Notes: generated by a model not told the origin, from the sequence alone. A stretch of DNA of 64,000 bases from Candidatus Gastranaerophilales bacterium (GCA_944325705.1 CALVBB010000002.1:1-64000); one strand, 5' to 3'. Positions 36,033 through 44,696 are shown, counted from the first letter of the stretch. Program-made: numbers and translations.

Positions 36033-36680
36033 TCATATATTAACGGTTTTAGCTTTATCCATGATATAAAGAACGTAAATGTCTTTACCAAAGGTATTTG
36101 GCTTCTGAAGCCCGTTTACATCTATTGTTACCCAGCCGCATCTTTTATAGTTAAATACGCCGTTGTAATTATATTCGCAGTCTGCAGAGTCAAGAAAAAA
36201 CAGCAGGACGCTTCCGTTTGCAAGTATCATTGTTGCGGCAGTGTTGTTTAAGTAGCTAGATGTAGCTGTTGTTCCGTTTAAAAGTTTTATTTTGCTGAAT
36301 TCTGTGAAGCAACTGTTTTTGCTGTCATTTTTATTATAAGGCGTTTCGCAGGTACGTATACTTTTCAATTTTTTACTAAATACATTCATGAAGCACCTGT
36401 TTAGTGTTGTGGATTCTGTTCCATTGCAGTGCTGAATGCCGTACTGGAAGCTTCCGTTATCAGCAGTAATAGAGTTATGTGCCTGTGAAAGTATGGAGTA
36501 GTCCTCTTTTAACAGGGCTATGTAGTGTTTCATATTAATTTTATTAATTACAGCAGGCAAAGTCATTGCAGCAACGATTCCTATAATCCCCAGTGTAATC
36601 AAAACTTCTGCAAGTGTAAACGCCTGTTTCTTCAGCCAGGTGAAGTTTGTTCTCTCATCCGTAAATACTCTTTTAGTCAT
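36033..36680 (-). CDS. Prepilin-like protein with frameshifted C-terminus
   Basis: 215 residues to the TGA at 36033. The N-terminus is short and normal (MTKRVFTDERTNFTWLKKQA then FTLAEVLITLGIIG; Ala at -1, Glu at +5), and the centre has TIDVNGLQKPNTFGKDIYVLY. It lacks the terminal cysteine pair of the other pilins. That pair is found just downstream in the +1 frame. With one base less in the A4 run (T4 at 36047-36050) the protein reads DKAKPLIYDYLAEENKNG and then CTPESYGYSCSGHYLIE, ending at 35948 with 243 residues. AAGGAG precedes ATG 36680. It is divergent from an XRE regulator 66 nt away. Confidence 0.85.
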   Translation of the reverse strand: MTKRVFTDERTNFTWLKKQAFTLAEVLITLGIIGIVAAMTLPAVINKINMKHYIALLKEDYSILSQAHNSITADNGSFQYGIQHCNGTESTTLNRCFMNVFSKKLKSIRTCETPYNKNDSKNSCFTEFSKIKLLNGTTATSSYLNNTAATMILANGSVLLFFLDSADCEYNYNGVFNYKRCGWVTIDVNGLQKPNTFGKDIYVLYIMDKAKTVNI

Positions 36681-36695
36681 CTTTTCTCCTTATTA

Positions 36696-36774
36696 TGTGA
36701 TGTATTACTTCATAGTATCTCAATAATAATACAAGAAAATAAGGTTATGCAAAAATATGAAGTAATGTATCACA
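36696..36774. promoter_or_regulatory. Inverted repeat between prepilin and XRE regulator (candidate operators)
   Basis: TGTGATGTATTACTTCATA (36696-36714) and TATGAAGTAATGTATCACA (36756-36774) are inverted copies with 17 of 19 positions matching. The left arm contains a near-perfect 15-bp palindrome, TGAtGTA-T-TACtTCA. The right arm lies within codons 4-10 of the XRE gene. They flank both divergent promoters, as expected of operators for the encoded regulator. Confidence 0.6.
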
Positions 36775-36971
36775 AAATTATTTCAGCAAAGATAAAAAAG
36801 CTTCGCAAAGATGCGAAACTTTCACAGGAGGAGTTTGCCGAAAAACTTAACTGCTCTAGAGAATTTATAAGCAGGGTAGAAAACCTTAAAGAGAAAGTCA
36901 GTCTAAAAATGTTATTACTGATGTCTGAAATCTTTAAAGTTAACCCTAAATACTTTTTTGATGAAGATTAA
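36747..36971 (+). CDS. Small XRE-family transcriptional regulator
   Basis: 74 residues from ATG 36747 with AAGG upstream; the longer open frame is the prepilin antisense. It is a single Cro/C1-type helix-turn-helix: IKKLRKDAKLSQEEFAEKLNCSREFISRVENLKEKVSLKMLLLMSEIF. It is divergent from the prepilin and lies between two inverted candidate operators, so auto-regulation and control of the pilin are likely. Its 3' end overlaps the convergent kdsB stop by 4 nt. A sister protein is encoded at 58076. Confidence 0.88.
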   Translation: MQKYEVMYHKIISAKIKKLRKDAKLSQEEFAEKLNCSREFISRVENLKEKVSLKMLLLMSEIFKVNPKYFFDED

Positions 36972-37702
36972 AGTTTTTGTGATATTATTTGTTTGAATTT
37001 TTCAAGATCTTCTTTTGTATCAATACCTACAGGCACAAAATCCACAACCGATGTTTTTATTTTCATACCGTTTTCAAGCGCGCGCAGCTGCTCTAGGCTT
37101 TCTGTTTTCTCAAGCGGAGTTTGCGGCAGAGAGGTCATTTTTATTAAAGCTTCTCTTTTATAACCGTAAATTCCGAGGTGTCCGTAGAATGTTGCAATTC
37201 CTGTATTTCTTTCATAAGGGATTTTTGCACGGGAAAAGTAGAGTGCATAGCCGTTGTTGTCTATTACGCATTTTACAAGATTAGGGTTGTTTATTTCCGC
37301 TTCATCTTTTAATACTCTAATCAAAGTAGAAATGTCAGCATGGTCGTCCTCTTGAACATTTCTGGCAACATCGTCAATACTGTCCGGCTTAATGAGGGGT
37401 TCATCGCCTTGAAGGTTTACAATGTAGAAAATTTCAGGGTGACGTTCTACGACTTCTCGAATCCTGTCAGAACCGCATTTGTGGTTTACCGAGGTCATTT
37501 CAACATTTCCGCCAAAAGCTTTTACAGCATTAAAAATTCTCTCATCATCAGTTGCTACTATTATAATATCAGCAAGTTTTGCCTGTTGCGCTTTTTCATA
37601 AACCCATTGAATAATAGGCTTTCCATTAACTTCAATTAGGGGTTTGCCTTCTAATCTTGATGAACCATATCTTGCAGGTATAATTATTGCAGTTTTAGAC
37701 AT
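36968..37702 (-). CDS. kdsB: CMP-KDO synthetase (3-deoxy-manno-octulosonate cytidylyltransferase)
   Basis: 244 residues. The N-terminus has IIPARYGSSRLEGKPL, the nucleotide-binding signature, then VATDDERIF, HKCGSDRI, NLQGDEPLI and the C-terminal TPLEKTESLEQLRALENG. It activates KDO for lipid A core synthesis, showing that the organism makes lipopolysaccharide. The start overlaps the upstream small membrane gene by 8 nt. Confidence 0.95.
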   Translation of the reverse strand: MSKTAIIIPARYGSSRLEGKPLIEVNGKPIIQWVYEKAQQAKLADIIIVATDDERIFNAVKAFGGNVEMTSVNHKCGSDRIREVVERHPEIFYIVNLQGDEPLIKPDSIDDVARNVQEDDHADISTLIRVLKDEAEINNPNLVKCVIDNNGYALYFSRAKIPYERNTGIATFYGHLGIYGYKREALIKMTSLPQTPLEKTESLEQLRALENGMKIKTSVVDFVPVGIDTKEDLEKFKQIISQKL

Positions 37703-38108
37703 TTTTATCCTCCAAAATATCTTTTATTATTGCATATTCTTTTTTACCCAAAACTAACTCTAATTTATTATTATCAGACTTGATAACTAATTTTGAAGTA
37801 AATTTGCCTGTTAAACTTAATTGAGATAAATCATTAACAAGTAATGCTTTATTAAACATTTTAAAAATAATAAAATCCGAGTATATTTCAACAGTTACCC
37901 AAAAACCATTAAATACAAGATAGTCAATAGAAGAAAGTCTGACGGTAAAAACGTTTATAGGTTTTGAAGAAATGTTAGTTTTAAGCTCATTATAGTTATA
38001 GTTAAATATTCCGTTGATAATATTTCTAAATATGCTAAACAGTATTCCAAATATTAAAATGAAGCAAATTAAAAAAGTAATAAATATAAAAATTTCAAAA
38101 TTAGACAA
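37695..38108 (-). CDS. Small membrane protein of unknown function
   Basis: 137 residues from a TTG at 38108. A perfect AAGGAG lies 7 nt upstream and overlaps the prmA stop. An in-frame GTG/ATG-type start further upstream (38150) would lie inside prmA without a ribosome site. One hydrophobic helix (FEIFIFITFLICFILIFGILFSIF) is followed by a soluble domain of short strands (FTVRLSSIDYLVFNGFWVTVEIYSDF) that resembles a PH-like fold only loosely. It sits between prmA and kdsB and is translationally coupled to both. Function unknown. Confidence 0.72.
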   Translation of the reverse strand: MSNFEIFIFITFLICFILIFGILFSIFRNIINGIFNYNYNELKTNISSKPINVFTVRLSSIDYLVFNGFWVTVEIYSDFIIFKMFNKALLVNDLSQLSLTGKFTSKLVIKSDNNKLELVLGKKEYAIIKDILEDKNV

Positions 38109-38119
38109 TGTTATTCTCC

Positions 38120-39040
38120 TTAATACTTTTGAACAACAAGTGCAACCCATTGATTTTGATGCATTTCTTCTACCAGTTCAAGATTATATTTTTTTATTGC
38201 GTCGAGTACAACTTGCTTTTTTTCATCTAAAATTCCAGAAAGAACCAAATAAGCTCCACCTTTCATGATGGATTTTAAGTCGCACATAATTTCTGCCAAT
38301 ATGTTGTGCAAAATATTTGCCAATACAAAATCAAATTGTTTTGATATTTTATCAGCTGTATTCAATTCAAATTTACACTCAGCATTATTTTTCTGGGCAT
38401 TTTCAATAGCAACATCAATGACTGTCTCATCATTATCGCAGCCATAAGCCGATTTCGCACCAAACTTTTTAGCACAGATAGCTAAAATCCCAGATCCCAT
38501 TCCAATATCTGCTACTTCTGCATTTTGAGGCATATATTTTTCAATAGCCTTCATGCAAAGTTGTGTTGTAGCATGTGTGCCTGTTCCAAAAGCACATCCA
38601 GGCTCAAGTTTAATAATAACTTCATTATCTTGTTTAGGGGTATATTCAATCCAATCAGGTACAACAGTTATTCTGTCAGAGACATGAGTTACATCCCATT
38701 TTTCTTTCCATTTTTTAGACCAGTCTTCATTTTCTTTTTCCGAATAAACAACCTCCCAGCTTCCGAGTTCTTCGTCAGAAAATCCGCGGGATTTTAGAAG
38801 TTCCCGCTGTTCTGCGAGAATACTTTTAACATGAGCTTCTGAAATGAGTTCGGAATGACAGTCTTGCGTGCTTAAAAACACCCGCAGCGTGCCCTCTGTC
38901 GTCGAAACCATCTCTAAATCTTTATAGGTTTCTTCCGCAAGCACAACCCCTTCGCACGGAAGATTTTCAAAACAAATGTCTGATATAATATCTTCCATTT
39001 CAGGGTTAATTTTTATTTGAAGTTCATAATAATTACTCAT
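38120..39040 (-). CDS. prmA: Ribosomal protein L11 methyltransferase
   Basis: 306 residues. The SAM-binding motif is VADIGMGSGILAICAKKFGA, preceded by the PrmA signature LEPGCAFGTGTHATTQLC and followed by NILHNILAEIM (N-x-L-x2). It trimethylates ribosomal protein L11. The N-terminal domain (YELQIKINPEMEDIISDICFE) is normal. First in a tight run with the small membrane gene and kdsB. Confidence 0.94.
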   Translation of the reverse strand: MSNYYELQIKINPEMEDIISDICFENLPCEGVVLAEETYKDLEMVSTTEGTLRVFLSTQDCHSELISEAHVKSILAEQRELLKSRGFSDEELGSWEVVYSEKENEDWSKKWKEKWDVTHVSDRITVVPDWIEYTPKQDNEVIIKLEPGCAFGTGTHATTQLCMKAIEKYMPQNAEVADIGMGSGILAICAKKFGAKSAYGCDNDETVIDVAIENAQKNNAECKFELNTADKISKQFDFVLANILHNILAEIMCDLKSIMKGGAYLVLSGILDEKKQVVLDAIKKYNLELVEEMHQNQWVALVVQKY

Positions 39041-39201
39041 ACCAGCCGTCTTTCAGACATTCTTTCCTACCCTGTATTTGTTGTACTATTCTCTTGCAGT
39101 GTCGCCTGAGGGCAAATATTCTACCGCCTCTCGCCTCTCATAAAAAGTTTATGCTTTGTTCTACCGCGTGTAAACCCGCCGCAGTGTACGAGGTTAATGG
39201 C

Positions 39202-40155
39202 TTACTCCAAAAAAGCACCCATTTTGCGGAATTTTTCGTATCTTTGCTTCTTCAAGTCTTTGCCTGAAAGGTTTGAGAGTTCTTCAATGCTTTGAACTAT
39301 AGTATTTTTCATCTCATTGCAGACAAAATCATAGTCATTATGCGCACCGCCTAAAGGTTCTTTAACCGCGCCGTCAACAATACCGAATTTCATTAAATCG
39401 TGTGCGGTTATTTTTAAAGCTTCCGCAGCATCGCTTGCTCGGGAGGCATCGCGCCAGAGAATTGAAGCGCAGCCTTCAGGCGAAATTACCGTATAATAAG
39501 CGTGTTCAAGCATAAATACTTTGTTAGCAACAGCTAAACCGAGTGCACCGCCGGAGCAGCCTTCACCGGTAATAATTGCGATAACAGGAACCTCCAGTTT
39601 TGCCATTTCTCTAAGGTTTACAGCAATTGCAATGCCCTGACCTGTCTGTTCTGCGCTAATTCCCGGATAGGCACCGGGTGTGTCAATAAGTGTTACTATA
39701 GGCATTTTAAATTTATTTGCATGTTTGAAAAGTCTTAATGCTTTTCTGTAACCCTGAGGCTGCGGCATACCAAAATTGTATTCAAGATTTTCTTTGGTTG
39801 ACTTGCCTTTCATTGTGCCGACAATCATAACCGGTCTACCGTCTATTTTGGCAAGTCCGCCAATTATCGCCCTGTCATCCATGCCTTCTCTGTCGCCGTG
39901 AAGCTCCAGAAAGTCTGTGCAGATATGGCTTACGTAATCCAGAAAATTTGGTCTTTCCGGATGTCGTGCAATCTGTAACTTTTGAGACGGTTTAAGGTTT
40001 TCATACAAGTCTTTTTTGTAATCTTCTGCCTGCTGCTCAAATGTTTCTATTTCTTTATTCAAATCCATGCCGGACTCCATACTTATTTTTTTTAGTTCTT
40101 CTATTTTTTCCTGAATTTCCATAATCGGTTTTTCAAAATCCAATAATGTAGTCAT
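39202..40155 (-). CDS. accA: Acetyl-CoA carboxylase carboxyltransferase subunit alpha
   Basis: 317 residues. LDFEKPIMEIQEKIEELKK at the start is typical, followed by ARHPERPNFLDYV, ELHGDREGMDDRAIIGGLAKIDGRPVM and DTPGAYPGISAEQTGQG, all AccA hallmarks. With AccD it transfers CO2 from biotin-BCCP to acetyl-CoA, the first step of fatty acid synthesis. It follows accD by 31 nt; AAGGA precedes the ATG. Confidence 0.97.
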   Translation of the reverse strand: MTTLLDFEKPIMEIQEKIEELKKISMESGMDLNKEIETFEQQAEDYKKDLYENLKPSQKLQIARHPERPNFLDYVSHICTDFLELHGDREGMDDRAIIGGLAKIDGRPVMIVGTMKGKSTKENLEYNFGMPQPQGYRKALRLFKHANKFKMPIVTLIDTPGAYPGISAEQTGQGIAIAVNLREMAKLEVPVIAIITGEGCSGGALGLAVANKVFMLEHAYYTVISPEGCASILWRDASRASDAAEALKITAHDLMKFGIVDGAVKEPLGGAHNDYDFVCNEMKNTIVQSIEELSNLSGKDLKKQRYEKFRKMGAFLE

Positions 40156-40186
40156 AGTACAATCCTTATTTCCGTTAAACTATTGA

Positions 40187-41050
40187 TTAACTGTGCATAG
40201 ACAGTATATTGCCGAGAGTTTTTCTCAGGTCTTTTCTTTTAGAAACAACATCGACCTGACCGTATTTCAAGAGGTACTCTGCAGTCTGAAAATCAGAAGG
40301 CAGTTTCTGCCTGATAGTCTGCTCAATAACTCTTCTGCCTGCAAATCCTACTCTGGCTCCCTGTTCCGCAACAATAATGTCGCCCAGCATGCCAAAGCTT
40401 GCTGTAACGCCTCCAAATGTCGGCTCTGTAATAAGATTTATATATAAAAGACCTTCCTCATCAAGTTTTGCGCAGGCACAGGATGTTTTTGCCATCTGCA
40501 TAAGGCTAAGTGCGCTCTCCTGCATTCTTGCACCTCCCGATGAAGTCACTGCAAGTACAGGAAGTCGTAATTCTATTGCTTTTTCGATAAGTCGTGTAAT
40601 CTTTTCCCCGACAACGCTTCCCATAGAGCCGCCCATAAAGTCAAAATCCATTACTGCAGCAGCTACAGGATGCCCTTCAATTTTTGCGATACCTGTTACA
40701 ACTGCGTCATTTAAGTTTGTTTTTTTCTGTGCTTTTTCAATTCTGTCTTTGTAAGATTCAGTATCCACAAAGTTCAGCGGATCGGTCGGTTTTATTTCCG
40801 TGAAAAGTTCTTCAAAAGAATTTTCGTCAAACAATTGTTTAATTCTTTTTTTGTTGTTTATTCTGAAATGGTAGTCGCAAACCGGACAAACCATATCATT
40901 ATTTGCTAAATCTTCTTTTAAAAGCTGGGCGTCGCAGTGAACACATTTTGTCCATAAATCCGGATTCTGTTCAACTTCTGCTCTGGCTTCAAGCGCACGT
41001 CTTTGTATTTGTGCTTCTTTTCGTTTTTCAAACCATTCCTGAATTGTCAT
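40187..41050 (-). CDS. accD: Acetyl-CoA carboxylase carboxyltransferase subunit beta
   Basis: 287 residues. The N-terminal zinc ribbon is CVHCDAQLLKEDL then CPVCDYHF (C-x2-C...C-x2-C). The carboxyltransferase core has FMGGSMGSVVGEKITR, SSGGARMQE and GRRVIEQTIRQKLP. It is the first gene of an accD-accA unit. The 342-nt stretch upstream (41051-41392) contains no gene; it carries a palindrome at 41156 and two similar AAAAAAGACG stretches. Confidence 0.97.
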   Translation of the reverse strand: MTIQEWFEKRKEAQIQRRALEARAEVEQNPDLWTKCVHCDAQLLKEDLANNDMVCPVCDYHFRINNKKRIKQLFDENSFEELFTEIKPTDPLNFVDTESYKDRIEKAQKKTNLNDAVVTGIAKIEGHPVAAAVMDFDFMGGSMGSVVGEKITRLIEKAIELRLPVLAVTSSGGARMQESALSLMQMAKTSCACAKLDEEGLLYINLITEPTFGGVTASFGMLGDIIVAEQGARVGFAGRRVIEQTIRQKLPSDFQTAEYLLKYGQVDVVSKRKDLRKTLGNILSMHS

Positions 41051-41155
41051 AATATATAAATCCCTAATCTAATATTATTTACCAATTAATTATACACCGA
41101 AAAAACTTTAGTGCAAATGGTTAATTTAAAAAAGACGTTAAGGTTATAGGTATAG

Positions 41156-41176
41156 GTCGGATTTACTTAATTCGAC
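41156..41176. repeat. Dispersed palindrome, near copy of the one at 22160
   Basis: GTCGGATT-tactt-AATTCGAC, one mismatch in the stem. The surrounding AGGTCGGATTTACT and CGACAG are shared with the element at 22158-22182. It lies in the gene-free stretch between accD and smpB. Confidence 0.6.
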
Positions 41177-41392
41177 AGAACTTTGTATCTGTAGAGGAAT
41201 AACTGTTATATTTATTTTCTCAACACGCTCCCGCGCGTCTCCCGCATATCGTCCCGAAAACAAATATATCTGTTCTCTACTATGCTGCTAACAAATTAAA
41301 AATCCGCTATATGCTGTAAATAGCAATAAGTCTCTAAAAAAGACGCTAAGACGTTAAGTGTGACAGACGATAATGTGATGTATTGCCCGTTA

Positions 41393-41839
41393 TTATCGTT
41401 TGACGGCTCTATCCATTTCCCTTTTCTGGTCTTTTTTGGCAATGTCGTCGCGTTTGTCGTGAAGTTTTTTACCTTTTGCGAGCCCTATTTCAATTTTTGC
41501 AAGCCCTTGCTTAAAATATATTTCTAACGGAACAATTGTGTAACCGTCTTTTTTTACTTTTGTCTGCATTTTCAGAATTTCTTTTTTAGTGAGAAGAAGT
41601 TTTCTTGTCCTTGTCGGAGTGTGGTTGTAGCGGTTGCCGTTTTCGTAAGGCGAGATGTGGCAGTTATAGAGAAAGATTTCATTATCATCAATTTTGCAGA
41701 AACTGTCTTTAAGGTTGACAGCGCTTGAACGGATTGATTTAATCTCTGTTCCTGTTAGTACAATTCCGGCTTCATATTTTTCAAAAATCGTGAAGTCGTG
41801 GAATGCTTTTCTATTAGTAGTAATTATTTTTCGTTCCAT
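41393..41839 (-). CDS. smpB: SsrA-binding protein SmpB
   Basis: 148 residues from ATG 41839; a start 6 codons upstream is excluded because those codons cover the -10 box. Family features: ITTNRKAFHDFTIFEKYEAGIVLTGTEIKSIR, NLKDSFCKID, NCHISPYENGNRYNHTPTRTRKLLL and the tail KKLHDKRDDIAKKDQKREMDRA. It binds tmRNA and rescues stalled ribosomes. No tmRNA gene was found next to it. Confidence 0.96.
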   Translation of the reverse strand: MERKIITTNRKAFHDFTIFEKYEAGIVLTGTEIKSIRSSAVNLKDSFCKIDDNEIFLYNCHISPYENGNRYNHTPTRTRKLLLTKKEILKMQTKVKKDGYTIVPLEIYFKQGLAKIEIGLAKGKKLHDKRDDIAKKDQKREMDRAVKR

Positions 41840-41845
41840 AAGCTG

Positions 41846-41851
41846 ATTATA
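41846..41851 (-). promoter_or_regulatory. Extended -10 box of smpB, 6 nt before the start codon
   Basis: On the minus strand TG-T-TATAAT is followed by six nt (CAGCTT) and ATG 41839, with no Shine-Dalgarno. Confidence 0.65.
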
Positions 41852-41861
41852 ACACATAAAT

Positions 41862-42653
41862 TTATCTTTTTGACAGTTTTAATCTTTCTTCTTGAATTGC
41901 ATTTTTAAGCATATTTGATATTACATCTATTTTTTCATCAAAATAGAAATTCTTTGTATTAATCGGCTCAGTTTTTTGACTCAAAACGTTTGGGTGATAT
42001 TCCTCTATAGCATTTTGATAGAAGTTACCAGTATTGTATGCATTTCGTTCATTAATTAATCTATATCTAAAATCTTGTAGTGTATTGATTTTTTCATCAT
42101 TAGTTTTATTTTTGAAATATTTTTCAAGTTTTTTTATGAGAACTGGTATTAGGTCTTTACGATTTTGTTTTTTTACTGATTGTAATTCTTTATCAAAAAA
42201 TTGATGATAATTTTTATTTCTATAGCCTTTACTTGTCATGTTAATTACTCTTTGAGTATATTTAGGGTTTGCAAACCAGCTAAAAAGGTGGTCAGTTTCA
42301 TGCATAAGTGTTCCAAATTCCTGTAAGCTAAGGGATTTGGTTATAGCATTAGGTTTAATTTGTACAAAATATCCCTCCACATTTCCTTTTTTGTTTGAAC
42401 CTATCATTACTCTGCCAGTTGCATTTGTATTATTTTCAAGTCCGCTTACTTCAATTCTTTTATGTGATGAAAGTAACTTTAGGTATAGTTTTTTAATTTT
42501 TGAAAGTTTTACATCATAAATTCCGAATTCATCTTTTACTAAATTATAAAAGTCTGCGGTTAATTTTTGAGCATACTGATATCTGGAATTAGGAGAACCT
42601 TTCCCTTTAAACTGGCTTACTGGAATTTTTGCGGTTTTCAGAACTTTGAGCAT
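41862..42653 (-). CDS. Putative zinc metallopeptidase (HExxH), lineage-type
   Basis: 263 residues. Residues around 120 read FGTLMHETDHLFSWF, a clear H-E-x-x-H zinc motif on a hydrophobic helix. A downstream RLINERNAYNTGNFYQNAIEEY supplies Glu candidates for the third ligand, as in several gluzincin-like minimal peptidases. The rest is Lys/Asn-rich. There is no signal peptide, so it is probably cytoplasmic, like effector or toxin-type peptidases. I do not recognise a named family. Base composition is more AT-rich than its neighbours, a possible sign of transfer. Confidence 0.62.
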   Translation of the reverse strand: MLKVLKTAKIPVSQFKGKGSPNSRYQYAQKLTADFYNLVKDEFGIYDVKLSKIKKLYLKLLSSHKRIEVSGLENNTNATGRVMIGSNKKGNVEGYFVQIKPNAITKSLSLQEFGTLMHETDHLFSWFANPKYTQRVINMTSKGYRNKNYHQFFDKELQSVKKQNRKDLIPVLIKKLEKYFKNKTNDEKINTLQDFRYRLINERNAYNTGNFYQNAIEEYHPNVLSQKTEPINTKNFYFDEKIDVISNMLKNAIQEERLKLSKR

Positions 42654-42685
42654 ATTTCATAAAAACAAATGAATGTTAAAATTTG

Positions 42686-43645
42686 CTATATGTATAAATG
42701 ACACTTTACTTTATGTGATTCTGATATTTTTATATATGATGGGTTTTGTTCAGCACATCTTTCAAAACATTTGGAGCATCTTGTGTGAAACTTACATCCG
42801 TGCGGAATGTTGGAGGGCGATGGCAGATCCCCTTTTAATATTTCACGGGAACTTGTTTTTCCTGTAATCTGAGGCACTGCGCTTAGAAGTGCTTTCGTAT
42901 ATGGATGGCAGGGGTTCTCAAAAATTTCTTTTGTGGTGCCGATTTCTGCGATTTCCCCGAGATACATGACAGCCACCCTGTCGGCCAGATATTTAATTAC
43001 GCTCATATCGTGTGTTATGAGAACAAATGTAAGGTTAAAATCCTCTTTTAATTCTTTCAAAAGGTTAATTATCTGCGCTTGAATGCTTACGTCAAGCGCA
43101 CTCACAGGCTCGTCTGCAAGTATAAATTCCGGATTTAAAACAAGAGCTCTTGCTATTGCAATCCTCTGTCGCTGACCGCCTGAGAATTCATGCGGATAAA
43201 GCTTCAGGCATTCTTCGCTTAAGCCGACTTTTTTAATCTTTTCTTTTATTATTTGTTCAATTTCATCATCTGTTAGGTCTGTATTTATTTTTAGCGGTTC
43301 TTTCAGCGTGTCAATGATTTTCATTTTAGGGTTAAGGCTTGAATAAGGATTTTGAAAAACCATCTGGGCTTTTTTCCGGTAAGACTTAAGTTCTTTTTTG
43401 TCCATATTCAGAACATTTCTGCATTCAAAGGTGATTTCGCCGGATTTGACGGGCTCAAGCCGGAGTATCCCTCTTGCAAGCGTTGATTTGCCGCAGCCGG
43501 ATTCTCCTGCAATTGCTAGTATTTCTCCCTTTTTTATATCAAGCGTAACCCCGTTAACTGCATGTATAATTTCCGTTCCGCCCAAAATACCTTTATTTGA
43601 CTTGTATTCAACATACAAATCTTTTATCTCCAATAGATTTTCCAT
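42686..43645 (-). CDS. Oligopeptide/dipeptide ABC transporter ATPase (OppF/DppF type)
   Basis: 319 residues. Walker A is GESGCGKS, Q-loop VFQNPYSSLNPKM, signature SGGQRQRIAIARAL, Walker B ILADEP, and the D-loop SALD. The C-terminal oligopeptide-transporter extension has PSPSNIPHGCKFHTRCSKCFERC with four cysteines. It powers uptake of peptides (or nickel). The usual partner (OppD-like ATPase), permeases and binding protein are not adjacent, so the system is scattered. A TATAAA box lies about 8 nt before the ATG, with no Shine-Dalgarno. Confidence 0.9.
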   Translation of the reverse strand: MENLLEIKDLYVEYKSNKGILGGTEIIHAVNGVTLDIKKGEILAIAGESGCGKSTLARGILRLEPVKSGEITFECRNVLNMDKKELKSYRKKAQMVFQNPYSSLNPKMKIIDTLKEPLKINTDLTDDEIEQIIKEKIKKVGLSEECLKLYPHEFSGGQRQRIAIARALVLNPEFILADEPVSALDVSIQAQIINLLKELKEDFNLTFVLITHDMSVIKYLADRVAVMYLGEIAEIGTTKEIFENPCHPYTKALLSAVPQITGKTSSREILKGDLPSPSNIPHGCKFHTRCSKCFERCAEQNPSYIKISESHKVKCHLYI

Positions 43646-43713
43646 AATGCAATTTTATAGTAAGTTTTAATGAAAATCAATTATATGAAACGGCTACTCT
43701 ATGTTTAGATTAA

Positions 43714-44310
43714 TTAAATTTCCCGTCTGCCTTCTATTGCGCGGGCGATTGTGATTTCGTCAGCATATTCAAGATCTGCCCCTACCGGAAGCCCGAAGGC
43801 TATTCGCGAAATCTTTATTCCGAATGGTTTTATGAGTTTACTCAGGTAAAGACTGGTTGCCTCACCTTCAACTGAAGGACTGAGGGCAAGTATTACTTCC
43901 TTGACTTCTTCATTGGTAAGACGTGTCAGAAGTTCTTTTATCCGGATGTCATCCGCTCCTATACCGTCCATAGGTGAAATAAGCCCCTGCAAAACGTGAT
44001 AAAGCCCTCTGTACTCGTTTGTTTTTTCAATTGCAATCAAATCTTTTGTTTCCGCAACAACGCAGATAATCGAGCGGTCGCGTTTCGTGGACTGGCATAT
44101 TTCGCACGGGCTTGTTGAAGAAAGGTTAAAGCATACCTCGCAGGTATGCGTATTTGCCTTTGCTTCAACAATGCTCTGCGCAAACTTCTGAACCTCCGCC
44201 ATCGGCATTCTCAGTAAATAGAATGCCATGCGCTGTGCCGATTTCGGGCCGACTGACGGAAATTTTTGAAAGTGCTCTATTAGTGTTGCAATTGATTTAG
44301 GGTAAATCAT
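43714..44310 (-). CDS. recR: Recombination mediator RecR
   Basis: 198 residues. The N-terminal helix-hairpin-helix has LIEHFQKFPSVGPKSAQRMAFYLL, the zinc finger CEVCFNLSSTSPCEIC, and the Toprim domain IICVVAETKDLIAIEKTNEYRGLYHVL with LALSPSVEGEATSLYLS. It loads RecA with RecF and RecO. Its ATG overlaps the ybaB stop (TAATG), so the two are translationally coupled. Confidence 0.96.
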   Translation of the reverse strand: MIYPKSIATLIEHFQKFPSVGPKSAQRMAFYLLRMPMAEVQKFAQSIVEAKANTHTCEVCFNLSSTSPCEICQSTKRDRSIICVVAETKDLIAIEKTNEYRGLYHVLQGLISPMDGIGADDIRIKELLTRLTNEEVKEVILALSPSVEGEATSLYLSKLIKPFGIKISRIAFGLPVGADLEYADEITIARAIEGRREI

Positions 44311-44627
44311 TAGAAGCCTAATCCCGGAATGTTTAACCCGCCGGTTGCCTGTTTCATTTTAGCTTCCATTTCTTTTGTTGCTTTGTCGCTTGCCTGATTA
44401 ATTGCAACGGTGATAACGTCTTCAAGTTCTTCTGCGGTATCTGTGCTGATCGAAAGCGCTGAGGCATCAAGTTTTATTGATTTAAATTTGCCCTGACCGT
44501 CGCAGACAACTTTTACAGCGCCGCCTGCAGCTTCGCCGGTTATTTCCATTTTGGCAAGTTCTTCCTGTGAGGCTTTTAATTTTGCCTGCACGTTTTGAGC
44601 CTGTTTCATAATTTGCATAATGTTCAT
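44310..44627 (-). CDS. YbaB/EbfC nucleoid-associated protein
   Basis: 105 residues, typical length. MKQAQNVQAKLKASQEELAKMEITGEAAGGAVKVVCDGQGK and the C-terminal MEAKMKQATGGLNIPGLGF match the family. It forms dimers that bind DNA and is commonly encoded next to recR, as here. AAGGAGG precedes the ATG. Confidence 0.94.
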   Translation of the reverse strand: MNIMQIMKQAQNVQAKLKASQEELAKMEITGEAAGGAVKVVCDGQGKFKSIKLDASALSISTDTAEELEDVITVAINQASDKATKEMEAKMKQATGGLNIPGLGF

Positions 44628-44696
44628 TTAATTATATCCTCCTTAGTCAATAAATTATCCCATGTTAAGACTTTTGTGTAGTTTCGTTTTTTATTA

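Noticed and set aside
41051-41392. tmRNA gene next to smpB
   Set aside because: I could not find the alanine acceptor pairing, a tag frame or a CCA end. The stretch only has palindromes and short repeats.
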